From: Ramlibacter monticola
Lineage (GTDB): Bacteria > Pseudomonadota > Gammaproteobacteria > Burkholderiales > Burkholderiaceae_C
Assembly: GCF_016722785.1 (NCBI RefSeq)
Contig: NZ_JAEQNE010000001.1
Location: 620,001 to 684,000 of the forward strand
Direction of reading: 5' to 3'
Length of the DNA: 64,000 bases
The notes under the pieces were generated by a model, which did not search any database, was not told where the DNA came from, and saw only the letters and a program-made list of their open reading frames with translations. The position numbers were made by a program, and so were the translations under genes. This document shows positions 16,340 through 25,197 of this stretch, one piece after another. Numbering within the stretch: the first letter of the stretch is position 1; the number at the start of each line of letters is the position of its first letter.

Positions 16340-18313
16340 CTACTGCACGTTGGCCGTCACCGATGAATTGGCTTTGATCGTGAACGTGCAGCTCTTCGCC
16401 TTGTTGCCGCCGCTCGAGCAGCTGCCGGACCAGATCACGTCGCGATTGTTGGTTGCACTCAGCGTGATCACGGTGTTCGCCGCAAAACTGGCCGCGCTGA
16501 GCGTCCCGACCTTCGCATTGACTCCCGCCGGGCTCGATACCACGCCCTCGCCACCGCGGCCCGTGGCCTGCACCGTCAGCGTCACGCCGGCGGGCGGCGG
16601 CGGCGCCGTCGCGGTGATGGTCAACGTCCCCGCTCGGCTCACCCCGTTGTAGCTCCCGGTCACCGTCGCAGTGGTATTGGCGCCCACCGGCGTGGTCGAA
16701 ACGCTGAAGGTCGCCGTCGTGGCGCCTTGCGGCACCGTCACGCTGGCAGGTACGCTGGCCACCAGGGAGTTGTTGAGAAGGCTCACGAGTGCCCCACCCG
16801 CCGGCGCTGCCGCGGTCAGCGTCACGATCCCGGTAGACGACGTGCCGCCCACCACGCTGGCCGGATTGAACAGGAGCGACGAGAGCACCGCGGGTGAATT
16901 GAGGGCGCCTGCGTCGTAGCGGGTCAGCGCGAAGACTCCCAGGGAACGGCTGGGATCGAATGCAGACCCTGCGGCCACGATCCTGCCGTCGCCCTGTACG
17001 GCGAGCGCGTACGCCTCGTTCTGGGACCCCAGGACGTTGGTGATCACCCTGCCCGCGTTCCCGAAGCCCAGGTCGACCGAGCCATCGCTGTTGAAACGTG
17101 CGAGCGAGAAGACGTCGAAGCCGGTCGACCCATCGACGCCCCAACTCACCGCGAGGATCTTCCCATCGGGCTGGAGAGCGGCTGCCAGGCTCCTTTGATA
17201 ACCGAATGAAAAGGACAGCGTTGTCTTGCCGCCACCGCCGAAGCTGGTATCCAGGCTGCCGTCGGGATTGAAACGGGCGAGCGCATAGAGGTCGGTCCCG
17301 AATCCGGAAGGAAGCACCAGGCCCGCGACCACGAGCTTGCCGTCGCCCTGCAGGAGGAGCGCCCAGCCAACGTCGTTCACGCCGAAGAAGTCGGTCGTCA
17401 CCTTGCCGCCGGTCCCGAAGCTCGCATCCAGGCTGCCATCGGCGTTGTAGCGCGCCACCGCAAATTGAACGTTGGCCCCGCCGGGGTCGGCCCAGCCGCT
17501 CGCCACGATTTTGCCGTCCGCTTGCACCGCAACCCCGGTAGCGCCGTCATCGAAGCCGAAGAAACTCGTGGTCAGCTTGCCGCCTGTGCCGAAGCTGGCG
17601 TCCAGGCTGCCATCGACGCTGTACCGCGCCAGCGCGAACCGCCTGCCGATTCCGTCGTGGGTGTACCCCGCGACCACGATTCGGCCGTCGGCCTGAAGCG
17701 CTACCGACGTGGCTATGTTTTCCGTGCCGAAGAAATCGGTGCTCACGACGCCGGCCGTGCCGAAACCGCTGTCCAGCCTACCGTCGGGGTTGTAGCGAAC
17801 CAGCGTGAAACGGGTGTTCGCGTTCGCTGCGTTCACTTCGGCGGAGCCCGCCGCAACGATCTTGCCGTCAGGCTGCACCACGACGGCGTACGCGTAGTCC
17901 TCGCCGCCGCCGATGTCCTTGGTCACCTTGCCAACGCCGCCGAAGCTGGTGTCCAGGCTGCCGTTGACGTTGTAGCGGGCGAGCGCGAAGTCGCTGCCAC
18001 TGCTGGCGCCGTTTTGTGGAGAGCGGAAAGCGGTGCCCGCCGCGACGATCTTGCCGTTCGGCTGCACCGCAACCGCATACACGGTCGCGCCGTCGCCGGG
18101 TCGCGTGGAGAACGGCGTCGTCACCTTGCCAACGCCGCCGAATGTGGGATCCAGGTCGCCCGGGGCAGCCCACGCACTGCTTGCACAGGCTAGAAAGAGG
18201 GCGGCAGTGCCCAGGAACGCCATGACTGCAGCTCGGTAGGCAGTGAGGACGGCGAGCGCCATGACCGTCAGCCAATGTACAACACCGCTGTTTGACAGGT
18301 GGGGGGATCTCAT
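16340..18313 (-). CDS. Exported delta-60 repeat protein
   Basis: 657 aa from ATG 18313, with GGAG about 9 nt upstream. An N-terminal hydrophobic signal ends S-S-A-W-A-A-P. Then come seven tandem ~55-60-residue delta-60 repeats, each opening with a variant of S-L-D-x-S-F-G-x-G-G-K and closing with D-G-K-I-V-A-A-G...F-A-L-A-R-Y. The repeats probably form a beta-propeller-like surface. A C-terminal ~180 aa Ig-like region follows, with a proline-rich A-P-P-P-P linker and a final domain containing two cysteines (G-S-C...S-C-T-F). It is a likely cell-surface or secreted protein of unknown ligand. The start overlaps the stop of a doubtful small upstream frame (ATGA). Confidence 0.85.
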   Translation of the reverse strand: MRSPHLSNSGVVHWLTVMALAVLTAYRAAVMAFLGTAALFLACASSAWAAPGDLDPTFGGVGKVTTPFSTRPGDGATVYAVAVQPNGKIVAAGTAFRSPQNGASSGSDFALARYNVNGSLDTSFGGVGKVTKDIGGGEDYAYAVVVQPDGKIVAAGSAEVNAANANTRFTLVRYNPDGRLDSGFGTAGVVSTDFFGTENIATSVALQADGRIVVAGYTHDGIGRRFALARYSVDGSLDASFGTGGKLTTSFFGFDDGATGVAVQADGKIVASGWADPGGANVQFAVARYNADGSLDASFGTGGKVTTDFFGVNDVGWALLLQGDGKLVVAGLVLPSGFGTDLYALARFNPDGSLDTSFGGGGKTTLSFSFGYQRSLAAALQPDGKILAVSWGVDGSTGFDVFSLARFNSDGSVDLGFGNAGRVITNVLGSQNEAYALAVQGDGRIVAAGSAFDPSRSLGVFALTRYDAGALNSPAVLSSLLFNPASVVGGTSSTGIVTLTAAAPAGGALVSLLNNSLVASVPASVTVPQGATTATFSVSTTPVGANTTATVTGSYNGVSRAGTLTITATAPPPPAGVTLTVQATGRGGEGVVSSPAGVNAKVGTLSAASFAANTVITLSATNNRDVIWSGSCSSGGNKAKSCTFTIKANSSVTANVQ

Positions 18314-18621
18314 CGTGTGGGCTCCAAGGATTGCCCGCAAGGTGCGGGGGTTGTCTGAATGTGTGCGAGGCCTTCTGGAACGTGCTTGCGGCGGCGGGCG
18401 TCGGCCCCTCGGCTCGGACGTCGTCGTTTTTGTCCGGCGGTGACTTCGGCCATGACGGCCTCGTTCAACGCTCCGCCGGCTGTCGCAGGTGGCGCTCCAC
18501 CAGCGCGCATCACGCGCCCGATCAGCGCCTTCAGAACTTCGGAAAAGGGCGCGCTGCGGGGGGCAATCTCCGCGTGGTTTTGCGTGGTGCTGTTTGCTCG
18601 CATGACGGCTTCGGGGGGCAT
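18310..18621 (-). CDS. Possible small protein upstream of and overlapping the delta-60 gene
   Basis: A 103-codon frame starts M-P-P-E-A-V-M just after a perfect 9-bp inverted repeat, and its TGA overlaps the delta-60 ATG (ATGA), as coupled genes do. No family is recognised, the ribosome site is weak and the C-terminus is arginine-rich. It may be spurious. Confidence 0.25.
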   Translation of the reverse strand: MPPEAVMRANSTTQNHAEIAPRSAPFSEVLKALIGRVMRAGGAPPATAGGALNEAVMAEVTAGQKRRRPSRGADARRRKHVPEGLAHIQTTPAPCGQSLEPTR

Positions 18622-18625
18622 GCTA

Positions 18626-18648
18626 TGTCTCGCACAACATGCGAGACA
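18626..18648. repeat. Perfect 9-bp inverted repeat
   Basis: TGTCTCGCA-CAACA-TGCGAGACA. The arms are exact reverse complements around a five-base spacer. It could be an operator, a hairpin or a remnant recombination site upstream of the delta-60 unit. Confidence 0.6.
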
Positions 18649-19393
18649 GGCCCGATGGTGCTGAAGCCGCTGCCCCGAATCGGTTGGAGTTGCGCGATCA
18701 ATGCGCTCGAGCGTTACAGAACGTGGAAAGTCGCTTGCGATTGCTACGTGAGCGCAACATGGCGGGCTCGGGTCGTATGCGCTTTTGGTCCCAGCTTTGC
18801 GGCCAGGTGCGGCCGGAGGCGCCACCGTGATGGCGCTACGCTTCGGCGGCGAAGCTTTCCGACGGCTTCACGCGCTGCGGCAGCGAGCTTGGTGCGCTGC
18901 ATGCCGTTGCATGCGACGCACGGGGCAGCCGGGTGATTCTTGGCGCCGTCTCTCGCCATTTGTGACGAGTGCATAAAGAAGCGAACGGCGATGTCGTTGT
19001 ACAGACTTGTGTCTCGACTTGTCCGATGCGCGTGCGCGTGCCTGCCCGCGGACATTCCTGGGAAACCCTTGAGTTTTTCCTAAGCAGTTCGTTAGCATTG
19101 GGGCGAATCAGCGCGCTTTGCTACAGGTTCTAGCAGCCACCCTCGGAGGCGGAGCCAAGCCGCTTCACTCGCTCTCGGGGGCGACGAGATGGCGATGCCG
19201 AGTGCGGCGGAAAGTACACAAACCCGGCTGAGCGCCACGGTGAGCATCGCCATCGCGCAGGAGCTCGGGCAGCGCTTCCACGCCCAATATGGGACCGACG
19301 GGTTGGCCGATGGCCGCCAGCGCACGCAACAAGCCCCCAATGGAAGGCCTACGCCCAAGCCTGCGTGCATACCTGACTGAACTCCGGCAGTAA
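18649..19393. other. Region without a supported gene
   Basis: About 750 bp. Short overlapping frames occur on both strands, and none has a ribosome site plus family features. A minus-strand frame at about 19165-19390 reads P-V-G-P-I-L-G-V-E-A-L and may be decayed coding DNA, but it was not identified. Confidence 0.45.
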
Positions 19394-19414
19394 GGCATCG
19401 TGACCCACGATGCC
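19394..19414. repeat. Perfect 9-bp inverted repeat at the end of the arsC fragment
   Basis: GGCATCGTG-ACC-CACGATGCC. It sits immediately where similarity to the intact arsC (24769-25197) stops, so it may mark a recombination or insertion junction. Confidence 0.6.
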
Positions 19415-19416
19415 AG

Positions 19417-19593
19417 TCTAAGGTCGCGCACGGACAGGTCTGCGTCCGCGAGGAGCTTGCGCAGCTGCGCCTCGGTCGGCGGCGTCTTCAGGTACTCGAA
19501 CACCTCGGGCTCAATGCCGGCGTGCCGGACGATCGCAAGCGTTTTGCCCGACGTTCCACAGCCAGGGCCTTGGTAGATGGTGACTTCGGGCAT
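19417..19593 (-). pseudogene. Truncated arsenate reductase (arsC) copy
   Basis: The first 59 codons from ATG 19593 closely match the intact arsC at 24769-25197, at both protein and DNA level, including about 20 bp upstream of the start. The catalytic loop keeps Cys12 but reads G-P-G-C-G-T-S-G-K instead of N-P-G-C-G-T-S-R-N. After S-V-R-D-L the similarity stops next to a perfect inverted repeat. The C-terminal ~80 residues, including the arginines that bind oxyanion, are absent. It is a decayed duplicate with no expected activity. Confidence 0.75.
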
Positions 19594-19882
19594 CGATGGG
19601 CTATCTGCGCGACGCCTGCTCATGGCCGGTTTCTGCGCTCGGTGGCATCGTGCTCCGGACGAGGACTGATCCGGTCTCGGCAACAAACGCCCCAAGCAGC
19701 CGTGCTGGCACGTGGACTGATTCGGTCAGACGAATTCCTGACCCGATTTGATGGAGCCAAGGATTCCGCAGTTCCCGCGTTTCTCGCAACATCAGCATAG
19801 CCGCACCACTCTGGGGGCGCGATCGACTGGGCACGCCACGGGCCTCGCCTCAGCGCCCCACGGGAACAACTTCGCCGGAACC

Positions 19883-21076
19883 TCAGATGGTGGCCTCGTC
19901 CATGCTCAAGAACCGGAGCGCTTCCTTTTCGATGTCGTAGTCGTAGAGCGATCGGCGCAGCACCGCGATGTTTGCGATTTCCCGATCACGTTGACCCAGG
20001 TCCGCGTACCTGGAGTCATAGCGCAGCCCGTTCTTGCGGGATTCAGCCTGCACCATGGAAGTCCGCGGACGACGCAGTTCCTCGTACCTCTTGAGGGCAT
20101 CTTCCACCGAAGCATCTTGCCCGCAGGCTTGCAGGATCACTGCCAGGGCCGTGCCATCCTCGATGGCCTGATTGGCGCCCTGGCCAAGGTGCGGAAGCAT
20201 CGGATGGGCGGCGTCGCCGAGCAATGCCAGGCGCCCGTTCACCCACTTGCCTAGCGGCTTGCGATCGTTGAGGCCCCACCAGAAGCAGGTCTCGACCTTC
20301 TCCAGCAGATAGGTGACACGCGGGTCCCAGCCGGCAAACGACGCGGCGAGCTCGTCGCGGTCGCCGACGGCGGACCAGGACTCTGCCGTCTGGCTGGGGG
20401 TTGGCACGAAGCCGACATAGTTCAACAACTCGCCGCCGCGCACAGGGAACACCATGAAGTGCTTGCCATCACCCATCCAGATCTGGTGGGCCTCGCGCCG
20501 CCACTCGGGCAGTCTGTCCGCGGCAATCAGTCCGCGATAGGCCCGGAATCCGGAGTATTCGGGCGCCGAGGGTTCCACCACGTGCTTCTGCAGGACCGAG
20601 TGGATGCCGTCGGCCGCGATCACGACATCGGCGTGCGTCACGTTGCCATTCTCGAAGGCCAGATGGGCTCCGGCCTCGTCCTGGCTGAAGCCGATGCATC
20701 TGTGGCCGGTATGGATTGCGTTCGCGGGAAGCGCATCGGCCAGCACCTTCAGGATGTCCGCCCGGTGCATGCCGTACATTCCGTTCCAGCCGCTGGAGTC
20801 GGTGGTCAGGACCTTGCCGACGACGGAGCCGTCCATGCGGTAGTACTCGGATCCGGCGCCTACCTTGGCACCGACGCGAGCAAGCGCAGGGCCCAGGCCC
20901 ATGCGTTCCAGCTGCCGCAGGCTATTGGGATAGACAAAGATGCCGGCCCCTACCTCGCGCAGAACGCCCGACTGTTCATACACCGCGACGCTGATCCCGC
21001 GATGGTGCAAGGCCGCGGCCGCAGCCAGGCCGCCCATGCCACCGCCCACGATGGCTACATGAATACGCTTCGACAT
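19883..21076 (-). CDS. FAD-dependent aromatic monooxygenase, salicylate/hydroxynicotinate hydroxylase-like
   Basis: 397 aa class A flavoprotein monooxygenase. The start ATG 21076 has AGGGGA about 7 nt upstream. The Rossmann motif G-G-G-M-G-G (residues 11-16), the middle A-D-G-I-H-S motif and the late G-D-A-A-H-P-M-L-P-H-L-G-Q-G motif are all intact. Such enzymes use NAD(P)H and O2 to hydroxylate a phenolic or pyridine ring. It follows a Bug receptor gene by 14 nt and lies opposite an IclR regulator, an arrangement typical of aromatic acid catabolism. The real substrate is unknown. Confidence 0.85.
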   Translation of the reverse strand: MSKRIHVAIVGGGMGGLAAAAALHHRGISVAVYEQSGVLREVGAGIFVYPNSLRQLERMGLGPALARVGAKVGAGSEYYRMDGSVVGKVLTTDSSGWNGMYGMHRADILKVLADALPANAIHTGHRCIGFSQDEAGAHLAFENGNVTHADVVIAADGIHSVLQKHVVEPSAPEYSGFRAYRGLIAADRLPEWRREAHQIWMGDGKHFMVFPVRGGELLNYVGFVPTPSQTAESWSAVGDRDELAASFAGWDPRVTYLLEKVETCFWWGLNDRKPLGKWVNGRLALLGDAAHPMLPHLGQGANQAIEDGTALAVILQACGQDASVEDALKRYEELRRPRTSMVQAESRKNGLRYDSRYADLGQRDREIANIAVLRRSLYDYDIEKEALRFLSMDEATI

Positions 21077-21090
21077 CACGACATCCCCTT

Positions 21091-22056
21091 TCATATTGCA
21101 TTCCTGGCCTTGGGGCCGAGCAACTCGCTCACGGATCGGAACTCGTTGGAAATTTCTGCGGACAGTGCACGGCTCGAACCCCACTCCTGGATGATCCCGG
21201 CCGGCAGCAATTGGGCCGAGATGCCCGCATTGCGGGTGACTTGTTCCAGGGCGGGGACGAGCCTGTCGACCACCGTCTTGGGCACACCGGCGGGCATGAA
21301 GAAGCCGAACCACACGCCCAGGATGTCGGCCTTGTAGCCCAGCTGGCGCAGCGTCGGTACGTCAGGGAATTCGGGGAACGGCGAGGAGATCGCCAATGCG
21401 CGCAGGCTGCCGCTGCGCAGATGCGTGCTCACCGCGCCCAACGCCAGGATCACGCCCTCGATGTGGCCGCCGAGGAGATCGGTGATGGCGGGTGCCGCGC
21501 CCTTGTAGTTGACCGAACTCAGCGTGGCACCGGTGGCCGCGTTGATCAACTGAACGCTGACGTCACCCACGGAGCCGGGCCCGGCATTGCCGACACGGAC
21601 GCCGTTGGGAGCCCTGGATGCGTGCCCGATCATCTCTTTCAAGGTCTTGAAGGGCGCATCCTTGTGGACCACCAGCACGGACGGGCTGCGGCTCGTCAAC
21701 GCCAGCGGCGTCAGCTCTTTCAACGGATCGTAGTTGGCGGCCGCAGGCTCGAGGACGCGCCGAATCGTCAGCGGGCTGTTTTGGGCATACAGCAGCGTGT
21801 ATCCATCCTTCGGGGCATGGATGACGGACTGCGTCCCCAGCCAGCCCCCGGCACCTGGGCGGTTGACCACCGTGACCGCCGTGTCCAGCAGGCGCGAAAG
21901 CTCCTGCCCCATGAGGCGCGCGGCGCGGTCGGCAGCGTCTCCCGCGGCCAGGGGCGTGACCAGGCTGATCGGCGCCTGTGGATAGTCGTTGGCACGCGCC
22001 AGCAGGGGCGCCGCCAGAAGCGATCCGAACCCCAGAATTTCTCGTCTCTTCATCAT
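21091..22056 (-). CDS. Bug/TctC-type periplasmic substrate receptor
   Basis: 321 aa. The start M-M-K-R-R-E-I-L-G-F-G gives a twin-arginine-like signal ending A-R-A-N-D. The Bug fold is recognisable by the P-x-x-P-I-x-L-V-T-P motif, N-R-P-G-A-G-G, the P-K-D-G-Y-T-L-L loop and the terminal segment around F-R-S-V-S-E-L. Bug proteins bind small carboxylates for tripartite tricarboxylate transporters or for signalling. No TctA/TctB genes are nearby, so it is an orphan receptor. It probably captures the aromatic acid used by the downstream monooxygenase. Confidence 0.88.
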   Translation of the reverse strand: MMKRREILGFGSLLAAPLLARANDYPQAPISLVTPLAAGDAADRAARLMGQELSRLLDTAVTVVNRPGAGGWLGTQSVIHAPKDGYTLLYAQNSPLTIRRVLEPAAANYDPLKELTPLALTSRSPSVLVVHKDAPFKTLKEMIGHASRAPNGVRVGNAGPGSVGDVSVQLINAATGATLSSVNYKGAAPAITDLLGGHIEGVILALGAVSTHLRSGSLRALAISSPFPEFPDVPTLRQLGYKADILGVWFGFFMPAGVPKTVVDRLVPALEQVTRNAGISAQLLPAGIIQEWGSSRALSAEISNEFRSVSELLGPKARNAI

Positions 22057-22194
22057 TTGTCAGCGCCCTTGAAAATTGCGGAAGATCGGCACGAAGGTGC
22101 GCCTACCCGATGCGCACCCGGCAATCAAGGGGGTGCATCAACGTTTCGGCGAATTCTGGGGAGTCCGCAGGCGCCAGGCAATCCGGTTTTGCGC

Positions 22195-22204
22195 ATTGCG
22201 CAAT
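22195..22204. promoter_or_regulatory. Palindrome ATTGCGCAAT before the IclR gene
   Basis: A perfect 10-bp palindrome ten bases before the IclR start, within TTGCGCATTGCGCAAT. It is a candidate autoregulatory operator in the divergent Bug/IclR control region. Confidence 0.35.
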
Positions 22205-22214
22205 AATTGCCCCG

Positions 22215-22994
22215 ATGACCGATCAGGACCGATCGCACTCGCGCGACTTCGTGGCATCGCTCGAGAAGGGGTTGAAGGTGCTGCTCTGCTTCGAGCGCAA
22301 GCGCTCCAAGCTGAACCTGTCTGAAGTGGCGCGCCTCACGGGCTACACACCGGCCACGGCGCGCAGGTTGCTGAAGACGCTGCACGAGCTCGACTACCTC
22401 TATAGCGATGGCAAGCGGTTCTGGGTGGCGCCCCGCACCTTGCTGCTGGCTCGGCCGTACCTCATGTCGAGGCCGGCCCCCCAGCTGGCGCAGCCCGTGC
22501 TGGACAAGCTGGCCGACCGTACCCGGCAGCCCGCCTCCCTGGGGTTGCTGCTGGATCAGGAGGTGTTGATCATTGCCCGGTCCACGGGCCGACGGACACT
22601 GTCCACCGGGCTGGGCATCGGCTCCCGCCTTCCTTCCTTCTGTTCGGCAATCGGTCGAGCCGTGTTGTCGACGCTGCCCCGCGCGGACGTGGCGCGCTAC
22701 CTGGCGGCCACCTCGCTGGAGTCCTACACCCCCATGACCGTGCGGGACGTGGCATCCGCCACCGATCGGGTGGAGCATTGCCGCATCTATGGATGGGCGG
22801 AATGCGATGAAGAGTTGGAACTTGGCGTCCGTTCCATCGCGGTTCCCATTTCCAGCTTCCCCGACAAGGCGATCGCGGCCGTGAGCCTTTCGGTGCGGGC
22901 CGAACGGATGACGATGAATGCCTTTCGGCAGACCCACCTCGCTGCGATCCGTGAGGCGCGAGACGAGTTGAAGGCAACGGTCAACTTTGACTAG
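22215..22994 (+). CDS. IclR family transcriptional regulator
   Basis: 259 aa. The N-terminal helix-turn-helix contains L-N-L-S-E-V-A-R-L-T-G-Y-T-P-A-T-A-R-R-L-L. The C-terminal IclR effector domain includes R-S-T-G-R-R-T-L-S-T-G-L-G-I-G-S-R-L-P, C-S-A-I-G-R-A-V-L and E-E-L-E-L-G-V-R-S-I-A-V-P. These segments closely resemble PcaR/PobR-type activators of beta-ketoadipate pathway genes. It is divergent from the Bug/monooxygenase pair and is the expected regulator of it, responding to an aromatic acid. Confidence 0.9.
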   Translation: MTDQDRSHSRDFVASLEKGLKVLLCFERKRSKLNLSEVARLTGYTPATARRLLKTLHELDYLYSDGKRFWVAPRTLLLARPYLMSRPAPQLAQPVLDKLADRTRQPASLGLLLDQEVLIIARSTGRRTLSTGLGIGSRLPSFCSAIGRAVLSTLPRADVARYLAATSLESYTPMTVRDVASATDRVEHCRIYGWAECDEELELGVRSIAVPISSFPDKAIAAVSLSVRAERMTMNAFRQTHLAAIREARDELKATVNFD

Positions 22995-23124
22995 GGGCCC
23001 GCCGGCACGATGCTCGTCGAACGTGTAGTAGGGACCCGCATTCGTAGCGAGCGACTGCCCGGAGCGATTACGATTCCGCCGCAGCGGCACGCATGGTGCG
23101 GGCCCCACCTTCGGAGGACATCCA

Positions 23125-23418
23125 ATGGCCAAGGGTTACTGGATCGCCATGTATCGCTCGGTCAGCGACGATGAGGCGCTGAAGCGCTATGCGGCTCTCG
23201 CCGCGCCTGCGATCCAGCAGGGCGGAGGCCGCTTTCTCGCGCGTGGTACGGCCGCCGCAGCCTACGAGTCAGGCGTCGCCCAACGCACGGTACTGATCGA
23301 GTTCGACTCCGTGCAACAAGCCGTCGCCACGCACGACAGCGCGGCCTACCAGGAAGCGCTGAAGGCGCTGGGCCACGGGGCCGAGAGAGATCTGCGCATC
23401 GTGGAGGGCCTCTCGTAA
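23125..23418 (+). CDS. DUF1330 family protein
   Basis: 97 aa with a consensus GGAGGA ribosome site. It begins A-K-G-Y-W-I-A-M-Y-R and has the G-G-G-R-F-L-A-R-G segment and I-E-F-D-S pattern of DUF1330 dimeric alpha/beta barrel proteins. The biochemical role of the family is unknown. It is monocistronic. Confidence 0.85.
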   Translation: MAKGYWIAMYRSVSDDEALKRYAALAAPAIQQGGGRFLARGTAAAAYESGVAQRTVLIEFDSVQQAVATHDSAAYQEALKALGHGAERDLRIVEGLS

Positions 23419-23624
23419 CCGAATCAGGCGCGCCGTGCCTGGCAGCATGCGGTTTCACCCCGCAAGCGGTGCGCGGGGGCGAGTCTTGTGCCTTGGACCG
23501 GCCCCCAAGCCTCTCCAGAAACGGCCTGTCCGTTGGCGGCCGGCTGGCGACGTGAGCACGTGGCACACTTGATGCGCGCTCGGCCCGGATCGGGCCGCCT
23601 GCAACCCCCTTCGAGGAGACGCCG

Positions 23625-23990
23625 ATGCTGACGATGGAGAAGACGGCCGACTACGTAAAGCGCTGGGTCGCTGCGTTCGAGTCCAAGGACCTGGATCGCG
23701 TGCTGGCCTTCTACACCGACGACGTGATCTTCCATTCCCCGCTGGTTGCGCGGCTGAGCCACGACCCAAGCGGTACCGTGCAGGGCAAGGCGGCGCTGCG
23801 CGCCTACGTGAAGAAGGGCTTCGAGGTGTTCGATCACATCGAGTTCACCGTACTCGACGTGCTGCGGGGCGTCGACAGCATTGCGATCCACTACAAGGGC
23901 ATCACAGGCACGCATGTCGTCGAGGTGCTGTTCTTCGACAAGGACGGCATGGTCCGCGAGTCGTACGTGCACTACGCATCTCCCGATTAG
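23625..23990 (+). CDS. SnoaL-like (NTF2 fold) protein
   Basis: 121 aa preceded by GAGGAGA. The small cone-shaped NTF2 fold is indicated by W-V-A-A-F-E-S-K-D-L-D-R-V-L-A-F-Y-T-D-D-V at the N-terminus and alternating strands to the end. SnoaL-like proteins are small-molecule isomerases, hydrolases or binding proteins. Nothing in the surroundings defines a substrate. Confidence 0.8.
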   Translation: MLTMEKTADYVKRWVAAFESKDLDRVLAFYTDDVIFHSPLVARLSHDPSGTVQGKAALRAYVKKGFEVFDHIEFTVLDVLRGVDSIAIHYKGITGTHVVEVLFFDKDGMVRESYVHYASPD

Positions 23991-24134
23991 CAGCTGCACC
24001 GACGACCGGCGCTTCCGAGCCGAAGGACCGGTCGGTCAAAGCGACGAAGAGCGCCTCGCGAGCGAAGTCGTCAAGGCAGGGGCGGCGACTTGCCGCGCCG
24101 AGCCCGCGCGCGAGCTTCCTCCGGAGGACAGCAG

Positions 24135-24689
24135 ATGAACATGAGGCGCAGCATGGTGCTTGGAGCGACTGCCGCTCTCTTCTTCGGCTGCCCGCGCGCA
24201 TTCGCGCAGGCTCCCGCGCCGGCGCCTGGCCTTCGCAGCATCGCCGTGCTGCAGATCGAGCTTCTCGACGAGCAGGACAATCCGCCGACGAAGGCCGCCC
24301 AGGAGGTTCGCCTCCGCGATGCGTTGCTGCAACTTCGTGAGGAGTTGCGGGCGCGCGGCCTCTATCGGGTGGTCGACGCAGGTGCCACCCAGGCACTGCA
24401 GGAGAGCCTGCGGGCACAGCAGGAGTTCTTCTATCGCTGCGATGACTGCGCCGCCCAAGTTGGAAAGCAGCTCGGCGTCGATCTCGTCATGACGCCGTGG
24501 GTGCAGAAGGTCAGCGAGCTGATCCTCAACTTCAACGTACAGATCTTCGACGTGGCCGCCGGAAAGGTCATCTTCAGCAAGTCGGTCGACATGCGCGGAA
24601 ACGCGGATGAATCCTGGAAGCGCGCTGTTCGCTACCTCGTGCGCGACATGGCCGAGAAACGCTCGAACAATCCCGGATACGGGCAATAG
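24135..24689 (+). CDS. Periplasmic DUF2380/DUF3280-like protein
   Basis: 184 aa from ATG 24135 (GGAGGA upstream). A signal peptide with N-M-R-R-S precedes cleavage after A-F-A-Q-A. The core reads I-A-V-L-Q-I-E-L-L-D-E, followed by a helical stretch with two cysteines (C-D-D-C-A) and G-V-D-L-V-M-T-P-W-V-Q-K-V-S, as in DUF2380-type periplasmic proteins. Some relatives sit near quinoprotein dehydrogenase genes, but none is seen here. Function unknown. Confidence 0.75.
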   Translation: MNMRRSMVLGATAALFFGCPRAFAQAPAPAPGLRSIAVLQIELLDEQDNPPTKAAQEVRLRDALLQLREELRARGLYRVVDAGATQALQESLRAQQEFFYRCDDCAAQVGKQLGVDLVMTPWVQKVSELILNFNVQIFDVAAGKVIFSKSVDMRGNADESWKRAVRYLVRDMAEKRSNNPGYGQ

Positions 24690-24768
24690 CTTCGCTGCGG
24701 ACGAAGCCGTCGCGACTGCCGCCGATGGCGGCACCTGGCCCGGGGGCAGACGTCAAGGCACATTCACA

Positions 24769-25197
24769 TCACTTCCCTCGCCGCTCCCCGGTGTCGATCA
24801 CTTGCTCCCCGTCTTCCTTCGTGAACGGGGAAACCTTCGGCACGGGAAGAATCTCGAGCACGGCTTCCGACCTGGGCCGACACAGCTTCGTGCCGAGCGG
24901 CGTGACGACGATCGGGCGATTCATCAGGATCGGATGCTGGCCGATGATGTCGAGGAGCTGATCGTCGCTCCAACGCGACTCCGCCAGCCGGAGCTCGGCA
25001 AACAGCGGTTCCTTCGTACGCAGAAGGTCGCGCACGGACAGGCCTGCGTCCGCGACGAGCTTGCACAGTTGCGCCTTGGTCGGCGGCGTCTTCAGGTATT
25101 CGATCACCTGGGGCTCAATGCCGGCGTGCCGGATGATCGCAAGCGTGTTGCGCGACGTTCCACAGCCAGGGTTGTGGTAGATGGTGACTTCGGGCAT
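24769..25197 (-). CDS. arsC: Arsenate reductase (glutaredoxin-dependent)
   Basis: 142 aa, the usual length for the glutaredoxin-coupled ArsC family. The catalytic Cys12 lies in N-P-G-C-G-T-S-R-N-T, the conserved Y-L-K-T-P-P follows, and the oxyanion-binding segments F-A-E-L, H-P-I-L-M-N-R-P and G-T-K-L-C-R-P are present. It reduces arsenate to arsenite in the cytoplasm. No arsR/arsB neighbours are visible, so it is an orphan. A truncated near-identical copy of its first 59 codons lies at 19417-19593. Confidence 0.92.
   Translation of the reverse strand: MPEVTIYHNPGCGTSRNTLAIIRHAGIEPQVIEYLKTPPTKAQLCKLVADAGLSVRDLLRTKEPLFAELRLAESRWSDDQLLDIIGQHPILMNRPIVVTPLGTKLCRPRSEAVLEILPVPKVSPFTKEDGEQVIDTGERRGK

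Noticed and set aside
16340..18313. Tandem repeats considered as a CRISPR-like or DNA repeat array
   Set aside because: The periodicity is about 170-190 bp and corresponds to delta-60 protein repeats in one open frame. There are no conserved direct repeats with unique spacers.
18639..18830. 63-codon plus-strand frame (M-R-D-R-P-D-G-A-E) with a helical stretch
   Set aside because: The start lies inside the inverted repeat, no ribosome site is present and no family is recognised, so it was not called.
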